Part shown: positions 37,890 through 49,535 of the stretch, piece by piece
Position numbering within the stretch: the stretch's first letter is position 1
Layout: every line of letters begins with the position of its first letter
From: Aquilaria yunnanensis
Taxonomy: Eukaryota; Streptophyta; Magnoliopsida; Malvales; Thymelaeaceae
Reading direction: 5' to 3'
DNA length: 64,000 bases
NCBI GenBank assembly: GCA_039654915.1
Contig: CM077600.1
Coordinates: forward strand, 29,075,992 to 29,139,991
Translations under genes and position numbers: made by a program
The notes under the pieces: model-generated
What the model saw: the letters and a program-made list of their open reading frames with translations, nothing else
Databases searched by the model: none
Told to the model about the DNA's origin: nothing

Positions 37890-39284
37890 TGGTTTAATTA
37901 ATTAACACTTTACCTTCTCTATTTTAAAAAACCTACACCTTACCTCCTACTTTTTTTATAGTGTCCGACAATAAATTTTGAAATCTTAAATTAAACTGTT
38001 TGATAACCATATTTCCGTAATTTCAAGACTTTTGATATTTTTTTTCATAGCTAACAGACATTTAAAAAATACTGATGCTCATTTATAGGAAAAAAATACA
38101 TTTACAGAAAGAAAAAACTAATAAATTAAAATATTTATTAACTATAAAAAAATATTTGAGAGACGACATTATTAAAAAATGATTATCATATAATTTAAAT
38201 TATAATTTTAAATTTTATTATTAAATAATAAAAAAAATTAAGTGGTAAAATATAAATTTTTAAAAATAAAAAAATCAAATTATTGGTTAGGGTGAACCTC
38301 GTGGTAATTGTCACTTTCCCTATTTCATTTATTTATGCTTTTGCATCAAGGCCAAAGGTCGCTCTCAGCTCAATTTCTTTAAAAACAGTTGAGTTCGACA
38401 CGACAGCCACTATTGTTTGTGTGTTGACATTTATTTGTTCCAGAAAAAATTATATATCTTTCACTCTTATGTAAATTAATGAAAATGAAAAAAATAAATG
38501 AAATGACAATTCAAAAGGTATTCTGACAAAGTAATTTACTCAATATGTAAAATAATATATATTATATTCATAATAAATATAAAAATGTTGCAGAATTTTT
38601 TAACAACAAAAAAATTAGAATATGTTACATTTAAAGATAGGTGGAGTAAGAAGAAAAGCATAAAAAATGGGCAAAAAAGAAAGAAATACTAAAGTACAAT
38701 ATTAATAGGTCCTTCACATGTATTACTCTCCTAGATCTCATTTAATTTCTAGTTCTTAATTTTCATTTTGGATTAAAAAAAATATGTATTATTGGAAAGT
38801 AATCTATGCGCCCATTTTAATTTGATTAAGTCATGAGACTACAATTTTTCTTTTAATTTTACTATCTCAGTCACAATTTCTTTACAATATTTACATTTTA
38901 TAACAGTTAGTTTATAATTTTTTTATCTTTAATACATTAATATATGAATGAGAATTTTTATATACAAATGATAAATGAAAACATCAAAATAGTTTCTAAA
39001 TATGATTTTTTTTAAATTTTTTTTAGCAAATAATTATGTAAATTAATTAAAGTTAACTTAAGTCAAGAAAGTGAAATGTGACAAAAAAATATGAGAAAAA
39101 TGTTGTAATATTTTTTATTTTTCAAATTTATCATTTGAAATAAAATATATTTCCAATTTTAAAATTATTTTTAAAATCATCGAAGTGAAACTTTCACATG
39201 AAGAAAACCATTAGAAGAAAACAAGTTTTCTAAGTTTTGCAAATCAATAAAATAGATTTACATTTAAAAACTAGTGGCTAATTT
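37890..39284. other. AT-rich spacer
   Basis: No gene seen. The open frame at 38283-38474 has no recognisable features. Confidence 0.5.
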
Positions 39285-39580
39285 AGACCTGATTTGTTAT
39301 CAACTTAATTAGAAATGACTTATTTTTATATTTATATTTTTTGAGAACAAATTTCTTTTAAAAATCAATATTATATATATGTAATAATTCATTAAAAGTG
39401 AAATTTTTATAATATTATTTTTTTATTTATTAATATATACAAAAAAATTTATAAAATTTAATAACATTATAAAAAATTTATTTTGAATGGATCATTGCAT
39501 CTATATAATATTAAAATCGCTTTAGAGCAAAAAAGTGTAAAAATTGAATTAAGTTGATGAAATTTAAAATGAATTGGCGG
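39285..39580. mobile_element. MITE, family M copy 3
   Basis: Inner arms CAACTTAATTAGAAATGACT (about 39330 side) and GAATTAAGTTGATGAAATTT (right), with TTATTTTTATATTTATATTT inside as in the other copies. The right end AAAATGAATTGGC matches copy 1. Confidence 0.5.
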
Positions 39581-39980
39581 AGCGGGTAACCAAATGTCTA
39601 AAACTCAGATGTCCCTCAACGTCCAAATCTCCAATCTCTCATCAAAAGCGCATTATATGGCAAAGCTGCAAATTACAGCCTTAAGGAATGCGTAAATTTT
39701 CTCAGGTAAATTCCCATGTCTAATATACGCCCCAAAAAAATAATTGTGCCGATCCGCTGTTTTAGGTGCACGTGCAAAACACGCGAAGGAAGGAGTTGGC
39801 AGGCAATTTTTTTGTTTTTTGCAGAGTCTGAAATGGCGCCAGTTGGGCCACCGAGGGGATGGGATCCCTTTTTCTATTCCACTGTCACCGGCGGTTAACC
39901 ATTATTTGTGTAATTCTCTCATCTCACTTTCTTCCTCACTCCTCCATGTTCGATCTCTGAGTCTGACCTCCACCATTTCG

Positions 39981-41333
39981 ATGGCTTCTTCCCTCCATCC
40001 TCACCCCCTCAACGGCACCGCCAACGCCCGCCTGCCCAAGAAGCCCAAGCTGCAGCACTCGCCCGATAACTTCATCTCCGCCGCCGAAGTTGCCTCTGAA
40101 TTCGTCCACCACGACCCATCAATCTCCCGAATCAACAACGGCAGCTTCGGCTGCTGTCCCGCCTCCATCATCGCCGCCCAACAGCGCTTCCAGCTTCAGT
40201 GGCTCCAGCAGCCCGATCATTTCTACTTTAATCTGCTCCAGCCTGGGGTCCTCTCGTCCAGGAATATCATCAAACAGCTGGTCAACGCTGATCATGTGGA
40301 CGAAATCTCCATCGTCGACAACGCCACCACTGCCGCCGCCATTGTTCTGCAGCAGATCGCTTGGGGCTTCGCTGAAGGAAGGTTCCAGCCGGGCGACGCT
40401 GCTGTCATGCTCCACTATGCTTATGGGGCGGTCAAGAAATCGGTGCAAGCATACGTGACCCGAGCCGGCGGCCATGTAATTGAGGTTCCTTTGCCGTTTC
40501 CTCTTACTTGTACCGACGAGATCGTGCAAGAATTTAGGAGGGCGCTGGAGAGAGGGAGGGAAAATGGGCGGAGGGTTAGGCTAGCTGTCATCGACCATGT
40601 TACTTCTATGCCTAGCGTGGTGATTCCAGTTAAACAGCTTGTTAAGATCTGTAGAGAGGAGGGAGTTGACCAGGTTTTTGTTGATGCTGCTCATGGGATT
40701 GGGTGTGTTGATGTTGACATGAAGGATATTGGGGCTGATTTCTACACTAGTAATCTGCACAAGTGGTTCTTCTGTCCTCCTTCTGTCGCCTTTCTCTACT
40801 GTAGGAGATCAACCGGAAGCTCTGAGTTGCATCATCCAGTGGTGTCCCATGAGTATGGGAATGGGTTGGCAATAGAGAGCGCTTGGATTGGGACAAGAGA
40901 TTATAGTCCCCAGTTGGTGGTGCCTAAGGTTCTGGAGTTTGTCAATCGGTTTGAGGGAGGCATCGATGGGATTAAGAAAAGGAATCATGATTCTGTTGTT
41001 GAAATGGGAGAGATGTTAGTGAAAGCTTGGGGAACTCATCTGGGGTCTCCTCCGGAGATGTGTGCCAGTATGATAATGGTTGGGCTGCCTGCTTCTTTGG
41101 TCATCTCCAGTGACCAAGATGCTTTGAACTTGAGAGCACATTTGAGGGACAAGTTTGGTGTTGAAGTCCCAATATATTTCCGCGCTCCCAAAGATGGGGA
41201 GGTTGATCCAGTAACCGGGTACGCCCGTATATCTTACCAAGTGTACAATAAAGTTGACGATTTTTATAAGTTCAGAGATGCAGTCAAACAGCTCGCGTAT
41301 GATGGATTCACCTGTGCGTCTCTTCGAAACTGA
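39981..41333 (+). CDS. LCD: L-cysteine desulfhydrase-like PLP enzyme (class V aminotransferase fold)
   Basis: The open reading frame is intronless and codes for 450 residues. ATG at 39981 (MASSLHPHPLNG) is preferred to the in-frame ATG at 39744. The extra upstream part is low-complexity 5' leader, and the family begins with a short K/P-rich region before FISAAEVASEF. PLP-binding residues are visible: Asp235 and His238 in VDAAHGIG, and the Schiff-base Lys261 in NLHKWFF. The C-terminal domain has WIGTRDYSP and ends RISYQVYNKVDDFYKFRD. It resembles Arabidopsis LCD (At3g62130), which releases H2S, ammonia and pyruvate from L-cysteine in the cytosol or nucleus. Isopenicillin-N epimerase-like annotations refer to the same fold. 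No stop or frameshift is seen. The leader is CT-rich, and no TATA box was identified with confidence. Confidence 0.92.
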   Translation: MASSLHPHPLNGTANARLPKKPKLQHSPDNFISAAEVASEFVHHDPSISRINNGSFGCCPASIIAAQQRFQLQWLQQPDHFYFNLLQPGVLSSRNIIKQLVNADHVDEISIVDNATTAAAIVLQQIAWGFAEGRFQPGDAAVMLHYAYGAVKKSVQAYVTRAGGHVIEVPLPFPLTCTDEIVQEFRRALERGRENGRRVRLAVIDHVTSMPSVVIPVKQLVKICREEGVDQVFVDAAHGIGCVDVDMKDIGADFYTSNLHKWFFCPPSVAFLYCRRSTGSSELHHPVVSHEYGNGLAIESAWIGTRDYSPQLVVPKVLEFVNRFEGGIDGIKKRNHDSVVEMGEMLVKAWGTHLGSPPEMCASMIMVGLPASLVISSDQDALNLRAHLRDKFGVEVPIYFRAPKDGEVDPVTGYARISYQVYNKVDDFYKFRDAVKQLAYDGFTCASLRN

Positions 41334-43400
41334 AAGGTACATGCTACTCTCACAAACGAAACCTTCTTTAGAGCAAGTGACGTCTGTATATGCATATGCT
41401 TGTCAGTACTGCCCATGACTATGGCAGAAGGTCAGATCATAGTTTTTAGTCCCAAGTGAGCATTGCATGAACGCACAATTTGGATGCACATAGAAGAGAT
41501 TCCCAAACTGATGTCTGTTTCGTGTGTGCTTTTGTCCAAATTTAGTCCCGTGTAACATAACATCCTGCACTGTCCTGGCACCAGTTAGACTTTGGTTGAC
41601 ACTAAAAGTGGATTTCAACTCAGAAAGTAACAATACACCTTGTGTCAGAACTTGCTGTGTGCTAATAATTAAATTTAGTCGCAAGCATAAGATGTGTAAC
41701 TTGTGCTTCAGCAGAATGTGGAAACTGGAATTCTGTGTCTATCACTGCAAGTTTTATATATGGTATGGAAGGAAGGGCAGTGTATATATCGTGTTTGGTG
41801 TTTGATTTGCAGGTGGACAATACGCAGTCCAGGTAGGGCCATGTAAAATAGAGGAATAAGAGAGAGCCACAGTCACCGCCGGTGTGGGTGTGGCTGGCTG
41901 CTATCTTATCTTACTACATAGTTGTCATGGTTTCGATACCATGATTAGGTGAAGTGGGTGAAGCAGAGAAGAAATTGGGAAGTTAGCTGATGTCATCTCA
42001 GATCAGCTGAAACGGGTATGGTGTCATCACTTTCTGGAAGTTGCACGTCATACATACATACATACATACATACATACATACATGTTCAACTACTTATTGA
42101 ACGGTGTGATTTGGAAATGGTGTGAATAGTCGTTTTGATGCTTGGTTGCTGGAGGTAATAGTGAGGACCTGAATGCCCATGAGAAAAGCATAACTTTCCC
42201 GGCTCAAACATGAAAATTGTTCATATGTATATACAATGTTATTGTTGGCATCGTCATCCAGAGGCATTGTTTACCACTGGAACGTGCAATCCAACGTTGT
42301 AGTCGTGGGACCAACTCACAAATGACAAACCAAGCCGCACCTACTGCTTTCTCCACCTCATTTCATTTCTTAATGCTTAGGATGACCAGACCAGCAGGCA
42401 GCAGCTTCATCTTATATATATATATATGCTCCATAAGCTACACTAATTTGAAATCAAATAGCAGGCTTTTATTCTCTAGTTTAGTTTTTTTAATGGAGGG
42501 AAAAAGAATGCTTCGCGAAGCAAATTGTTAATTCATTCATATTTGATTGTTGCTGAAAACGAGAATAAGATGCTTGATTTGCTTTCGTTGATTAATGGCG
42601 GAAATGGTGGGGTTTCCAATTGGCGGGAGAAAACAAGTTACTGGTTTCTGCATGGTGCGTATATAAATCAATCGTTTGTATGTATCACGCTTGGTGCAAC
42701 CGGCAATGAGGTTCTAATGTTGTTTGGAGTAGAATTTATAAAGCTCTCTCAGTCTCCGATACAACATGGTTTCCAAATACGCCCCACTCCACCTCATAAT
42801 TCACACCATACGCCTATCTTGTGTACTTTGCATCACGATGGCATAAGACATCTTTGAATCTTTGCCTTTCTAATTAATCCAATGCTCCATCAGATGGTAG
42901 AATGCGGGTCGGCAACTCAGCTTCCACGATACAAAATATATCGCTTCTCCATAAGTTGATAATTATTAAGCATTCACTGAAGGCCATGCACATGCAAAAA
43001 TATTCTTACATATAGAACTGACTTTCGGGTGCTTGTGATCGTTTGAAGAACCTACAGCAGAAATATTTCTTGTAAAGGCAGAATATGGAGCTTAAAGAGC
43101 ATATCCAGCTTGCAAGGGAAAAAATATAAGAAATTCTTGAGGGCTGAGCTAAGTTATATGAAGCAAAAAGGTCATACACAACTTGGCTTGAGGAAGATGA
43201 TGAGAATAGTATATGTCTTTTTATGCTAAGGCGAAGCAAAGGTCAATTGGCTCGAGGATTTGGCAAACTAATAAAACTACTCAGAGGGTCTCAGTTACAC
43301 ATCTGGAGAACATATAGCAAGAATTTCTGTCCAAATGCCATGTTTTTTCGTTTATACTGATTGATTGTTTAGAGGTAGTTCTTGAAAATATGACTCGAGC
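41334..43400. other. 3' flank of the desulfhydrase gene and spacer
   Basis: 41334-42000 is probably 3' UTR and downstream sequence. The open frames at 42217-42857 lack codon-like character and look like chance. Confidence 0.4.
42045..42082. repeat. (ATAC)n microsatellite
   Basis: About nine CATA/ATAC units. A short (TA)n tract follows at 42413-42427. Confidence 0.9.
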
Positions 43401-43708
43401 TAATTCATTTTAATTTTAGTTAATTCAATCCAAAATAATTTTTTTTTTTACATTTTTTTTACCCAAAACTAATTTTATTTGAAAGCTAATATTATATAAA
43501 TGTAATAATCCATCTGAAAATAAATTTTTATGAATTTTCTATTTTTAGACATTAAAAAGAAAAATTTATAAAAATTTAATAAGATTATAAAAATTATATT
43601 TTCAATGAATTATTACACCAGTTAAATATGAAATTTTAAATAAAATTAATTTTAAATAAAAAAAAATATTTTATATTAAATTAATTAAGTTGAAACAAAT
43701 TGGCTGTC
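43401..43708. mobile_element. MITE, family M copy 4
   Basis: Left AATTCATTTTAATTTTAGTT, right complement of AGTTGAAACAAATTGGC. The arms run through AATTCAATCCAAAATAATT. It lies about 1.6 kb upstream of the NEAP start codon, in its promoter side. Confidence 0.6.
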
Positions 43709-44551
43709 AAATAGAGTACTGGGCCTAACGGCTTTTTAAACTCCGAGAGAAGTTCCAGCCCAGTACACAAAAGTTCGAAGAAAATGGAAGCCCATTACTT
43801 TGAGGCCCAAATCCAGCTAGAGGCCGAACGTGAAGGAATTGCCTTTGATCTGTCCACGTGGCGGAAAACCAATATCCCCAGCTGAAAATTTGGATTTGCC
43901 GCGCTGCAAGTCGTAAGCGAGCCTATTCAGCTTCGGAGTTTGTCCGCATTAGACAGCCCAAGGTTAGGAACCTCCGAACCTGAGCAGGCTCACCTCCCTC
44001 CCTCTCGCCCAAGACATGTCGCTCAATCACTGGAACTCTTCCATAATTAAACAGTTTCTCCTTTTAACTTTGACTCGCCACTCGTTTACTTTTCTTACCG
44101 TCCGATCACATCTATTGCTCCTTAATATCCGTCCGATCACTTGCGCTCGCTCGTTGTTACGCACAAAGGAAATTGCAGGCAGAGAAAGCAGAGCCCGCCT
44201 TCTGTCCGCTTCGCAAGCTAGTAAGATTTTACTTTCTTTGTTGAGATTTTACTTTCTTTGTTGTTCTTAATTTTTTTTTTCGTTTTCCCATCAAAGATAG
44301 AGATTTATTATTTTTTCTTTCTACTTGCCTGGTTTGTGGGTGTTTGAGCTTCTGCTCATGTATGATCGATTATTAGAAAGTGTTAAGGGAAAATTTTTCT
44401 TCGATTCGTTCCTCCTCTCCTTAAGAAAAGTTGAAAAAGTAGGCACTTCATCTGCATGTGCAATCAAAGTTGGAATTTTTCCAGTCAAATAAAATCTGTT
44501 TGAATTTTAGATATGTTGTGGTGCTCTGTCTGTGGCTGTAAAAGTTGTCTC

Positions 44552-44584
44552 TTCCCCCCCCCCCCTCTCTCTCTCTCTCTCTCT
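44552..44584 (+). repeat. C-run plus (CT)n tract
   Basis: CCCCCCCCCCC followed by CTCTCT repeats, inside the predicted 5' UTR intron of the NEAP gene. Confidence 0.85.
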
Positions 44585-45016
44585 AGAGTTCTCTTGTTTT
44601 ACCGTCAACAGGGACTGACGTTCCTCTCTCCTTCTCTCGCTTCATTTTAGCAGACTGATAGTTGTGGTCTGGAATAAGATTACTGCCCTGTTACGCTTTT
44701 TTCTTGGACATAAATTTCCCAGAGAAAAGTTTGACCTTGCAGGTGGTACAAATTTAGAATTCATTTAAATTATTGCGGCTGCCATTATATTTCAGCGTGT
44801 GGTAGTCCCATTCCATTTGAATAGATGCACACAACTACCATTCTCAGTCACACGTAGAATAGATAGATATCGCTGCTTTTATCCCCACCACCGCCACTCT
44901 CCCTAGGAACCACCAATTAGTTTTTTCTTCAAGGTTTTGATTCCGTGTATGTAACCTATACCTGTATCAGATCTCTGGCAGCAACCTCAACCCGGATCTT
45001 CACATTCCAGTCGCTG

Positions 45017-47793
45017 ATGTCAGTTCCTGATCATGGGTCAACGCTGTCTTCCTCCTTAGTTTCCGCCAGAAACTTTGATCCGCTGTTAAAGGATTTAAAC
45101 GAGAAGAAACAAAGTTTCCGGAAAAATGTGGTTTCCTTGGCCGCTGAGCTCAAGGAGGCCCGAAGCCGTTTGGCCTCACAGCAGCAATCATTTGCGAAAG
45201 AAGCCCTTTCGAGACAGGTTTTTTCTGTCTTCATTTTTCAATGTTTTGGGTCAACTTGAGTTTGCGCGTAAACTCCTTTTTTTGTTTTTTTTTCCCCACC
45301 TTTTGTTAGGAAGCTGAGACCAAGGCAAAGGAAATGGAAGAGGAGGCGCAAATATTGCACAATAGACTAGAAGAGAGGAATGAGCTGCTCGAGGCTTCTG
45401 CTTCTGCTGCAGACAAGGTTCCTAAAACCCACACATATAGCTGTTCATGAAGTTTGCCTAGGATTTCTGACGTCCTGTTTTGTTTATTTTTATTTTTACG
45501 TAACAAGTTATTATTTGGTAATAATGCCATTATGTTGCATGTCCTCTCCTCTTGATTCCGTTTTCTTTTGCATGTTTGTCTTCTTTTAGAAGTGATTTGC
45601 CTTTTTATCTTTGTTCCTTTTTGGCGGAGCCCATAGGGGAAAGGTGAACTTTGTGTTTTTGAAAATATTTCTTTCTGTTCTGGTATGGATAACTCCCATT
45701 GTGCCCCAACCAAATCTCGTCTCCATCTGTTCGAGTAAGCCCATTGGTGACATCAATTTCATGTCTGATCCCACTTATTGGAAAATTCTCTCATTTCCTA
45801 GATGTTTGTGTACCCCACAACTTTGCAGTCCCTCAAGCTGTAGTTATGGCATACTTTGAGTTTGACAGGATTCATTGTCTGTTCGAGTAAAGCTTTAGAT
45901 TGCTGAGGAAGTATACTGTTTTCTGTTAACACAGTTCAACTTTCCATTTTTGTTGCTGTGATCCAGCATTGATTTGTTAAGTGATGTAAGGTTCTTGGTT
46001 TTCTTTGTTAAATTACATGTAGTAACTGCCAAAATCAGTGCGAGATTTGAAGAGCTTGTGATGGCCCAGCCACGATCACTGCTGAACAAGCTGATCATAT
46101 TGGTGAATGAAATGAGATTTTTCGAGAATGCTTGCACACAAATTAAGCTTTTAAGTTGAGAAAAAAGTGAATTGAAAAACACTCCTAAATCTACTTTATG
46201 GTGAAAAATTGCTGCTTAGTGGCAGCAGATTTATGATTCTAAAGCAGTCACTCTCCATTCTTTTGAAGACCTAATATCGATCCTATGGCAGTCACTTCTC
46301 CAATGCACCACTATGTTGATTCTTTCTATCATTCTATACATACGGAATACCCTATATGCATGGTAAATGATTCTTGACCATTTTAGCTTGACAGAATTGG
46401 AAGATATATTTTCATTTCATTTTTGTTTCTACTTCAATCCTCCGTTCTAATTTAAGTCCCCATGTGAAACAGTACCTCCATGAACTGGATGAACTTAGGA
46501 CCCAGCTTTCAGCCACTCAAGCAATGGCTGATGCAAGTACTGCATCTGCTCAATCAGCACAGATGCAATGTCTAGCACTGTTGAAGGAGTTGGATGAGAA
46601 AAATCTTTCATTGAAAGGGCATGAGGATCGGATGCTTAGGCTGAGAGAACAATTAGATAATTTAGAGAAGAATCTCCAGGAAAGGGAAAACTCCCAAAAG
46701 CAGCTAAGAGATGAAGTTCTGAGAACCGAAAATGAAATCATGGAAGCTTTATCCAAGGCAAGAGCAACTAAGGATTGCGAGCTCAAAATTTTGTTAGATG
46801 AGGTCTCTCCGAAGAATATTGAGAAGCTGAACAGACTTTTGATCATCAAGGATGAAGAAATAGCAAAACTGAAGGATGAAATCAGGATAATGTCAGCTCA
46901 CTGGAAGCTTAAAACAAAGGAATTGGAAGCACAGGTACATTTGATTATCCTGCTCAAATTGTCCATGAGATACCAATAACAGCTTCAGTTATTATAATGA
47001 TTCTTTGCTTGCCAAGTAACCTTGATCCATTCACTGAAACAGTTGGAGAAACAACGGCGAGCTGACCAGTATCTGAAGAAGAAGGTGTTAAAATTAGAAT
47101 TTTGTCTTCAGGAAGCCCGTGCTCAGACACGAAAACTTCAGAGGGTAAGTCAACGATCTGGATCATTTCCAAACCAGAACAGTTGGAATTATATGCTTAC
47201 ATGGTGGATACTTCTCCATTAGCACTAAAAATGTTACGCATGGGAATTCGATGACATTTCTTCTAATGTGCAAGTGGTCCCATTTCTCTGCTTTGTCACT
47301 CGAAGTAGTTATACTATACATAAAAATCTTACTTCAGGCATTTTTGCCAGTCTTATGTCCTACGTGAATAATGTCAGAAATTTTACAAACCAAAGTGCAA
47401 TCAAATTGCTGACAGTTTGAATTCTTATCATTGTCTGTTATATCAATTTGTGAATCTACTTTTGTAGGCTTAGAAGCACTGTTCCCATGCTTAGTTAGTC
47501 TTAAACTTCCCCTGCATGTCCACAATCACACTAATAGTATCAGAGTCAGAGATTAAGTTTCCTCTAAGCTTTCAAGGAACTCCAATTTATGTTTAGTTAA
47601 TCATCCAGATTACTCGTTTTGGCAGATGGGGGAACGTAGGGACAAAGCTATAAAAGAACTAAGGGATCAGATGGCAGGAAATGAACAACGCAGAGACACG
47701 GTTTCTGAGAGACACAACTTCTGGGAATCTTCAGCTTTTAAGATTGTGGTCTCGATGTCAATGTTGATCTTGGTCGTGTTTTCAAAGCGGTAA
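45017..47793 (+). CDS. NEAP: Nuclear envelope-associated protein (NEAP), coiled-coil with C-terminal membrane anchor
   Basis: Five exons: 45017-45217, 45310-45417, 46473-46934, 47043-47144, 47626-47793. All introns are GT-AG in phase 0, giving 346 residues. ATG at 45017 (MSVPDHGS) is chosen because the family starts this way. A leader intron 44221-45010 (GTAAGA...TTCCAG) is likely. The protein is almost entirely coiled coil. Family signatures are [47 protein letters not shown] and [21 protein letters not shown] single hydrophobic segment ends it ([18 protein letters not shown], about 329-346). Plant NEAPs sit at the inner nuclear membrane, interact with SUN proteins and affect nuclear shape and chromatin. 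GGCCCA motifs (43804-43809) in the upstream region resemble site II elements. No defects seen. Confidence 0.93.
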
Positions 47794-48519
47794 ATCATGT
47801 AAAACCTAGCTGTAGCTTGTAGACCCATTCCCTGTGTATAAATGCTTCTAAGTAGTTAGTAGCTGTAGTTGGTACAAGATTTGCTTTCTGTTTGCTGTCC
47901 TTTAAGAGCTGCAATTTTGCTAATATATCATTTTAATCCACCAGGGATATTCTATCAAAAATTTTAAAAAATAAAAACAATCCACCTAGGATATTGTAAG
48001 TACTAATAATAACCATAACACATTTCTTAATTGGCAGTTTTACAAAGCCGCCGTTCAAATTCTCTTTCGAGCATGGACCTTTTTGTTTTCTTCTTTAGAA
48101 CATGTGAGGCAAAAATTATGGTTTTGTAGAACTCCTGCGACTGCTGGCCATGTCGAATGCTTAGCAGAATGTTTGATTGGTAGGGAAAAGAAAACCTTAA
48201 AAGCCCTGTAACTGAACTTTAAAGCTTAGGATGAGTTTGGTTCACATTAAATCAAATTAATGTACCCCCATTATTTTCTGGTCAATAATGAGTTAAGATA
48301 ATAACTGAAAAACACCTCCACAGTCTTTTAGTTATTTACATCCTATGTTATTCACTCTCTACTTTAGTCCAAAAAAATGATACGAAACTTGCCGTAGCGC
48401 TCCCAATTGCTGCCACCGTTGCACTCCTGGTTGCTGCTGTTGTCGACCATGGCCAATAATTGGATAAAAGAATTTGGCACCTCATTACATGCACCAATCC
48501 TGTGATTTGCCCCAATTGT

Positions 48520-48542
48520 CCCCCCCCCCCCCCCCCCCCCCC
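48520..48542 (+). repeat. C homopolymer (23 nt)
   Basis: An uninterrupted C run whose length is uncertain. Confidence 0.9.
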
Positions 48543-48778
48543 TGGCGCCGCGGCCATCTGCCTCCCATAGCCACGGCTTCTAGAGGATTTGGGTCACGAA
48601 GGCTGGGTACTTATCAAATACACTTCGGTGGCCAAAGAACGAAGATCCACACACGATTCACCACCAAGTTGCAGTCCTTGTGCAATTTCTCGGCATCTTC
48701 TGTGACCCCCGACTCCGACAAAGATGTGGCGAGGATGGGCTAGGAAATCGAAGGGGGTCCTGGGGATGGCATCGGTGT

Positions 48779-48840
48779 GAAGGATCTACAAGATGAGGTA
48801 GTGGGTGTTGAAGGATCTACAAGATGAGGTAGTGGGTGTT
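48779..48840 (+). repeat. Perfect tandem duplication, 2 x 31 bp
   Basis: AAGGATCTACAAGATGAGGT followed by AGTGGGTGTTG occurs twice in direct succession. Confidence 0.95.
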
Positions 48841-49535
48841 GACACAGAGTTGTAGAGTTGATAGCGAGGGATGATGGATGAATCTGAGCAGGAGATGAGG
48901 GCTACAGGTTCACCAAGGGCAAATTTGTCCAATTTTTCAAAATAACACGTGGATCCTGTTGACCTGCCTGATGACCCGTGAATAATCCAACTCCATTAAT
49001 GCCATTAATTCGAACTGAACTTGCTCTTAGCAAAGTGTGAAGAAACAGGCTTATCTTTCGACTAGGAGGGAGGAGAAAACCGTAAAACCATGTAACTTGG
49101 AAACCAGCTGGCCATAAACGATTGAAGCAACTGACCAGCCAAAAGAAACGTGGTTCAGATGTCCTGTTCTCTTATATGGCTCAGTAATTTGTCCATTTCA
49201 TTCGGCCGTAACTACCAATTACTTGCCTCTTGAACGATTAAATAAAGCTCTAGTTACAGAACTACAGGTTCTAGAACATTTAAAATCATACTAAACAAAG
49301 GAAATTTGCCTAATTAAAATGGTGCCTCCTGCCTAAAATGGTTACAGCCTAAGTGTAGACATAAAGGACGCGTGTGCGTCGCTTCAACTGAACAACCTTA
49401 CAACTGGTTCTGCACCTTCGTATGTTTCCTGGGGGTTACACGACCGACAGTTTGTGCTTCGTAGAACTCTAGCCTACACGGGTACACCGCATCTTTCACC
49501 TGAACTGCTCATGTACATGAAGGACGGACACTACT

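Larger units (their letters stand above)
47794..49535. other. Intergenic region between NEAP and the X8 gene
   Basis: 47794-47930 is probably the NEAP 3' UTR. 48400-48900 is GC-richer and contains a C-run and a 31-bp tandem duplication, but no sustained ORF. 49250-49535 is probably 3' UTR of the minus-strand X8 gene. Confidence 0.45.

Noticed and set aside
39744..39980. N-terminal extension of the desulfhydrase frame
   Set aside because: It is in frame but lies in a leader-like region, and the family begins at the ATG at 39981. A transit peptide is not obvious.
42217..42857. Two plus-strand open frames after the desulfhydrase
   Set aside because: No recognisable domain or splice partner. 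Composition equals spacer.
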